Shown here in pieces: positions 59,501 to 64,000 of a stretch of 64,000 nt of DNA. This stretch comes from Rachycentron canadum (taxonomy: Eukaryota; Chordata; Actinopteri; Carangiformes; Rachycentridae). Made by a program: the position numbers and the translations under genes. Position 1 is the first letter of the stretch, and every line of letters begins with the position of its first letter. A model generated the notes under the pieces. It saw nothing but the letters and a program-made list of their open reading frames with translations, did no database searches and was not told the origin of the DNA. The stretch spans positions 4,390,269-4,454,268 of the forward strand of contig CM076654.1 of NCBI GenBank assembly GCA_038496675.1, in the 5' to 3' direction.

Positions 59501-62399
59501 AAGACAATTCAAATCATACTGTTTGAATTAACAGGCCGAGTTGAATAAATATTGAAAACAACACGTAGCCCTGCACTATCTGCTATTGGGCTACGTATTC
59601 AGACACTATATTAAACATGATATTTTAACAAATTTACCCCTAGGTGGTCCGTGGACCACTTTGAGAAATGCTGGTCTAAACCTTTGGCTACAGTAGTTTA
59701 TTAAAAGATTCACTGAAAAGTGTTTCCTTGAACCCAGCATTCAGATTTTCATTCAGAGAAAATAAATCATAAATATTTTTAAGCGTTAAATACCACAGTA
59801 ACACAGACCATTAGGCATATCTCTAAAATACAATTTACACGTCATTACACAATACCACACAAAATATGTGGGTCCCAGTTTCAGCTGAGGAATGATAAAA
59901 AACTGGATCAGCTTTGGTTGTGACTTTTACATGTATATGTTGTTTTTAGATTTATTTTATTTCCTCCTTTGCCAGCTTTACTCATTTTTTTCTCTTCTTA
60001 TACTCTGAGGGTTCGTCTTTGTTTTGTATTTTGGAGAAGTTTTGCAGAGGATCTCTCCATTTCTGTTCTTTTTTCAAAAATATTTTTGTCCTTTGTTACA
60101 TTTTTTTTAACCTTTTTTTTAACCTTTTTTATTTATTATTTTCTAAGTACTGATCATTTGCAGTGGATTCTTATTTAGATGTTTATGTTTTTGCGTGATC
60201 ATACATTCCCCAGGAAAAGCCTTTCTTTAGTTTTAAGATATAAGAGCATTGATCAGTGATGCACTAAACAGTGTTTAGTGTAAAATTAAAAGAGAAACAA
60301 TACGCTCAAACTAAGCTACTGAAAAAAAGGATCATTTTGGTGTTGGGCTCTTGTTTCATATTGACACTATTATTTCCATGTTTGAAGCTAAACATTAGTT
60401 GTAATAATTTAAAATAAATGCATTAAAATGACATGTTGCCTCATCGATAGCCACAGCGGGTTATCCTGCTCATACTTACAGTACACTAGCAGCTGCACGC
60501 TCTTGTTGACTGCCTGATGAGAGACGGTGTTGTGGGCCATGCAGCTGTAAACTCCCTGAGCACTGGGTTGAATATCCTCTATCCTGAAGTCCAGCCAAGC
60601 TCCAGCGGCCGAAACCAGTGAGTCATTGCTGGACGAGGATCCTCTGAAGGTCCAGGTCAGCTGCTGAGAAGGGTAGGAGGTGCTGGAGCAGTTCAAGGTG
60701 ATGGTGTAACCCCGATAGACAATGAGTGTCCCGTTGGACATGGCGGTGGATGGACTGATGGACACGGACACATTTTCTGGACCACCTGGAAGAAATATGA
60801 GCTGTGGATTACAACTGTGCATAATCTCACATGCCAATATTGTCAAGTTTTAGTGACATTCTGTGGGCAAATAACTTTAACAATTAAATATCCATAACCA
60901 TAAATAACCGTAACTAAGTGTAAGTGATTTTCAAAACGTTTCATTTTGAGTTTTTGTCCTGAACTGTTGCTGAGGAGCAGTGTTTTGATGAGGAGGTGGC
61001 AGGTGTTGCCTCACAGACCCCAGGTCTGGGGCCTTCCTGTGTGTGTACTCCGGCTTCCTCCTAAAGTCCAAAAATATGCACATTAGGTGACTCTAAATTG
61101 CCCATAGGTGTGAATGAGCATGTGAATGGTTCTTTGTCTCTGAACGTCAGCCCCAGCCCACACATGCACGGATATAGATAGATATATAATAGATCGATGG
61201 ATGGATGGTAGCAGGGCTCTTATTTTTCTTTGTACTGCATATCATCATTGATCAAACTGTCTACACGGCTGGATTGCCAAGCAGATAAAGCCGACAAATT
61301 CCTGTGGGATTCATACTCTGTTTCATTTGGGTCTGTATCGTGTGATTAATTGTATTATTTGTGTGACTAATGTAGAATATCTACCATGCAGAGTCCTCCA
61401 CCTCCTCCAGAGTCCTCCATCTTGTGGCCCCACCCTCATAGAGGGAGTTCAAAAACTAGGCCTACATTGTTTTACTATTATAAAGTAATACGTTATCTGT
61501 CAAATATGATTACCAACTGTAAGAATGCAAACAACAATTGTTTTCTCTACTACCAGCAATTAGCAATAATTTGCTTTTCAGTTTTTACTTGTGTACAACT
61601 TGTATAATTAATATGTTATCAAATTTATTTCCAAATTATAATGTCTCAATTAATGACTTGATTGACCATCTTAACAGTTCAGCTCTAGAGTAGCCTAAAA
61701 CACCAACCACTCCAAAACCCTGGCTGTTTTTGGTTTTGGAGATATATATATATATATATATGTTTGGCGCCCCTTAACCGCCTGGTCACCTGTTCACCAG
61801 TTTGTGACTGTGAGGCCTGCCTGTTAACCAGTTTGTATTTTGTAGCAATGCTATTTTTTTCCCAGTGAAATGCAGCCAGTGGCTCAAACGCATGATAGTG
61901 GAAACACCACTGGACTAATGGCCCCTCACTTACTGGTTACTTGGAGAAGGACACGTGCATGAAAGGTGTTGTTTCCAGGTAACGTGGAGCTGCACAGGTA
62001 GGTGCCCTCGTCCCCAGGTGTCACCCCCCTGATGTTCAGACTCCCGTCATGCAGCACTGTGAGACGCTGAGCGGCGGGAGAAGGGCTCGGTGAAGAGCCG
62101 CCGCCGCCTCTGATGACTTCTCGTCCATTTTTCATCCACGTCGTTAAAGAAGGTGTCACGTTCCCGGTGGTGTAACACGAAAGCAGAGCGACGTCGCCCG
62201 GAGCGGCCGTCACGGCCGTTTCGGTGGAGTCATAACCCGAAACCGCCGCTTTGCCATGGAGAGAGAGAGAAAGGAAAAACAAAGTAAGAAGTGGTCTCAC
62301 GCTCACCTGTCGTACCTGGCTGGTCTCTTCACACAAGGACTCACCTGTCGCACATACACACAGATGTACAAGCGCTACAGTTGCGACTATCTTCATCAT
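53550..62399 (-). CDS. vsig10: V-set and immunoglobulin domain-containing protein 10
   Basis: Predicted type I cell-surface Ig protein; its ligand and role are poorly known. Nine exons in frame: 62399-62345, 62248-61934, 60785-60480, 58674-58393, 55955-55671, 55349-55236, 55009-54997, 53895-53753 and 53644-53550 (stop TAG), giving 535 aa (human about 540). Residues 1-18 are a signal peptide (MMKIVATVALVHLCVCAT). Each of the next four exons encodes one Ig domain, with Cys pairs 43-104, 156-205, 249-300 and 342-396 and the D/Q-x-G-x-Y-x-C type F strand in domains 1, 2 and 4. Ig3 has an extra Cys pair (234, 315), also in human as I recall. A membrane helix spans about 421-440, followed by a Ser/Glu/Asp-rich cytoplasmic tail of ~95 residues. 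All Ig-domain introns are phase 1, as usual for Ig exons. The frame extends three bases upstream only to a GTG, so ATG 62399 is used. Several N-glycosylation sequons are present. Position next to wsb2 supports the call over other VSIG genes. Confidence 0.92.
53896..54996 (-). other. vsig10 intron 7
   Basis: 1.1-kb intron. A piece near 54650-54700 (TAGATGAGAAGACTGACACC) resembles the teleost repeat also present at 15.9 and 56.1 kb. Nothing coding was recognised. Confidence 0.5.
54997..55009 (-). CDS. vsig10: vsig10 13-nt micro-exon (predicted)
   Basis: Bases between acceptor TTTCAG and donor GTGAGT encode Ser-Gly-Phe plus split Gly codons on both sides. Without it, the membrane exon (ends with one base of a codon) would not join in frame to the next exon (starts with one base that ends a codon). 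Both splice sites are strong. The model is inferred from reading frame and needs transcript support. Confidence 0.65.
55236..55349 (-). CDS. vsig10: vsig10 transmembrane exon
   Basis: 114-nt exon encoding the stalk GSSEYT, a hydrophobic helix from GAIIGIFIAALIV through AVIIA, and the basic stop-transfer segment KTVYSSRHRICL. The Ig domains are therefore extracellular. Acceptor CACAG and donor GTAACT (a weaker donor). Confidence 0.85.
56085..56470. repeat. Teleost interspersed repeat, nested pieces
   Basis: GGAGGAATAGTTCAACATTT, ATTCATGTCTGTAGGGGAAT and GAAGCTACAGTCAGGAAACA are typical of the repeat family also present at 15.9 kb. AT-rich pieces of the 52.8-kb family adjoin it on the left. 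Confidence 0.6.
56630..56960. repeat. Decayed copy of the 52.8-kb repeat family
   Basis: AGAGATGCACCTAACAAATT, TAGTCTATGAAATGTCAAGC and AAACAAGCAATTCGAAGGCG follow the same order of motifs as the 52765-53045 copy. Boundaries are approximate. Confidence 0.45.
57880..58225. repeat. Teleost interspersed repeat fragment
   Basis: Its end GGGTGAACTGACCCTTTAAA and internal GAGGTAAATGGGGTTTGGGA are phrases I recall from a common teleost repeat. It abuts the vsig10 Ig3 exon on the left. Confidence 0.45.
58995..59060 (-). repeat. tRNA-like SINE remnant
   Basis: On the minus strand, an A-box-like TTGCTTAGGGAATAAGG (59059-59043) is followed by a perfect RNA polymerase III B-box GGTTCGATTCC (59016-59006). 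The T-arm stem does not pair well and there is no convincing acceptor stem, so it is read as a tRNA-derived repeat remnant rather than a tRNA gene. Confidence 0.5.
59640..59675 (-). mobile_element. Possible hAT-type terminal inverted repeat remnant
   Basis: The minus strand reads CAGCATTTCTCAAAGTGGTC followed by CACGGACCACCTAGGGG, resembling the ends of hAT/Charlie-like DNA transposons. No partner terminal repeat, target duplication or transposase was found. Confidence 0.35.
60786..61933 (-). other. vsig10 intron 2
   Basis: 1.1-kb intron with a teleost repeat fragment at about 61005-61210 ending in GGATGGATGG-type sequence and an (AT)n tract at 61742-61761. Confidence 0.55.
61005..61210. repeat. 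Teleost repeat fragment (SINE/LINE-tail type)
   Basis: CCGGCTTCCTCCTAAAGTCC, GGTGACTCTAAATTGCCCAT, AGGTGTGAATGAGCATGTGA and a GGATGG-rich tail are the hallmark of a very common fish repeat. Parts of the middle are missing. Confidence 0.65.
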
Positions 62400-64000
62400 C
62401 ACTTTCCTACATCGCCTTCAGGAAAAGTGAACGAAAGGCTCCAGGTCCAAACCTGTCTGACTAGTCTGTACCACCCCGCAGGTGAGCGCACACCAGTCCG
62501 CCCATCGTAACCAGTGAGCTGGCTGCACCTACACCACAGCTGACCCGTCTGACTCGGTGTGACTTCTCTGTCTCTGCTGCAGATTTCGGCGGACGTGTTT
62601 TGTTTAGTAGAGCATGTTGATCCGGAAACCTTTGGCACCAACAAACCACGCCCTGACCTCACCTTTTTAAAGGTACAGTAACACCGGGTTTCTTGTTCGA
62701 TGGAAAAGCCAAACATTTTTATTGTTATTGTGGAAACACACTTGCCAAGTTGGATTATTATGGCGATGTTGCATTGTTGTACCACCGTATTACAGTCTCA
62801 CTGCCATAATAATTTATCTAGCAGTGCAATAATTTGAATCTTTTTTTTTATTCTCTGAGTCCAAGTTTATTCTTGACCTCATAAAAATATGGAATATAAA
62901 AACATAAGATAAAGGTCTTTGATGTATGTATGTGATCTGTCCAGAGTGTACTCCCCTGCACACATAAGCGGTATAGATGATGGATGGATGGATAATATAA
63001 AGATCGCTGAACACACAATTGATTTAAATACAGTGATGAAATGGAAACCAATGGCATCTTGACACAATATAAATACTACTTAAAAAAAAAAATCTAAAAA
63101 TGTACATGCACTGTTGAAAATGTTTTGTTTGGGTAATCTGTAGTAAGGAGCAAAAAGAAACTACAAAAACAATCCCTTTTACTTATTTAGAAATATAAGT
63201 ATATATTTATATGGTAGATTGATCAATTACTTTGTGTTTTCTTGAGCTTTCCTCTTCAACTTGTAGCCGTTATCATCAGAGGAAAAAGAAAGAAGAAGAA
63301 GAAAAAAATAGCTACTAGTTAGTATAGATATAATATATAGTTTAAAAACTCTAAAACTGTGAAAACTGCATCTGAAGCTCTTGTGATATGTTTGAGAGCT
63401 CCAGAACAGGAAAGATGAGTTAGTATTGAAGCTAAGTATTGAACGACTGTGCAATGTCATCAATTTCTCAGATTTTATCAGGTTATTAATGAACAAAAAA
63501 CAGTGTTATGCAGGTTTTGGCTATTAAACTATTTATTGTAAATACTTATGTACGCATTTTAGCTGTTTGTTTGAAAAGTGTTAAGTTTAGCTGTTGTCTC
63601 TTTTAGAAAGTGCCACTGTTTCATTCACATGTGCGTATGATAATAAACTAGTTTTCAAGCTCTCCTGAATCGTGATGTCCTGAACTGTGTATTTGCAGCG
63701 CGGGAGTCTGAGGATGTGTTTAAAGACATTTCACTTCAGAAAAACTGATTGAATTTCAGTTTAATTTCATTTACTGCGGCTTCACTCTCTCACCAATATG
63801 TGGCCTTTCCATTCATTTCTCTCAGGCAGCTTTAATAAACACATCCACGTGCTGGGAATTGATGCAACGAATCTCATTAAATCTGTTTTTATTGTGTGTG
63901 TGTGTGTGTGTGTTTTCAGGCCTGTGTCATGCAAAATGAACCAGTGCCATAAAGGAGGTAATAGCAGCCCACAACAATTGGCTGCTACTGCTGACCTCGG
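62400..64000. other. Upstream/intergenic DNA beyond vsig10
   Basis: The first ~250 bp contain the vsig10 5' end and promoter (moderately GC-rich, no clear TATA box). A repeat tail lies at 62935-62995, and a (GT)n tract at about 63894-63913. No gene was recognised up to the window edge. Confidence 0.55.
62935..62995. repeat. 3' tail of the same repeat as at 61.0 kb
   Basis: CTGTCCAGAGTGTACTCCCC and ATAAGCGGTATAGATGATGG followed by GGATGGAT are the usual 3' end of that repeat family; only the tail is present here. Confidence 0.6.

Larger units (their letters stand above)
58675..60479 (-). other. vsig10 intron 3
   Basis: 1.8-kb intron holding a tRNA-like SINE remnant (about 58995-59060), a (GTT)n tract at 59238-59256 and a possible hAT-type terminal repeat near 59640-59675. 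T-rich sequence lies at about 60090-60140. Confidence 0.55.

Noticed and set aside
62345..62402. Start of vsig10 at the upstream GTG (62402)
   Set aside because: GTG is not a normal start in vertebrates; ATG at 62399 begins the same signal peptide.
1..64000. CRISPR array, phage, bacterial operon or biosynthetic cluster
   Set aside because: None of the required signatures occur; the window is ordinary vertebrate genic DNA.

Overview
The window looks like nuclear DNA of a ray-finned (probably percomorph) fish. Coding sequence is split into short exons with GT/AG introns, intergenic DNA is AT-rich and full of microsatellites, and several stretches resemble high-copy teleost interspersed repeats. 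There is no sign of operons, plasmid, phage or bacterial DNA. Two N gaps (5828-6209 and 36605-37003) show a draft assembly. One gap begins right after what reads as a leftover Illumina Nextera/Tn5 adapter.

Four protein-coding genes can be modelled, in the order and orientation I recall for human 12q24.23: KSR2 (-), RFC5 (+), WSB2 (-), VSIG10 (-).

1-37.3 kb is the 5' part of ksr2 on the minus strand. It has four coding exons (37307-37134, 25094-24954, 24297-24147, 11942-11441) in about 26 kb, and the kinase end lies beyond the left edge. 37.3-40.7 kb holds a GC-rich upstream region of ksr2 and the divergent promoter of rfc5. 40761-44879 is a complete 11-exon rfc5 (335 aa). 45670-51526 is a complete 9-exon wsb2 (418 aa), tail to tail with rfc5 with only 790 bp between stop codons. 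53550-62399 is a complete 9-exon vsig10 (535 aa; signal peptide, four Ig domains, one membrane helix, acidic tail), including a 13-nt micro-exon. 62.4-64 kb is upstream/intergenic DNA.

The genes are not one pathway. KSR2 scaffolds RAF-MEK-ERK signalling, RFC5 is a clamp-loader subunit for DNA replication and repair, WSB2 is a WD40/SOCS-box substrate receptor for a Cullin-RING ubiquitin ligase, and VSIG10 is a cell-surface Ig protein of poorly known function. Their link is conserved synteny.

I see no previously undescribed system. The items most worth a second look are the adapter remnant at the gap, a duplicated possibly regulatory module in ksr2 intron 1, near-perfect hairpins in wsb2 introns and in ksr2 intron 3, the overlapping two-strand poly(A) signal between rfc5 and wsb2, the promoter motif clusters, and the vsig10 micro-exon. 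Exon boundaries were placed by hand from splice sites, reading frame and remembered homologues; no alignment was run.
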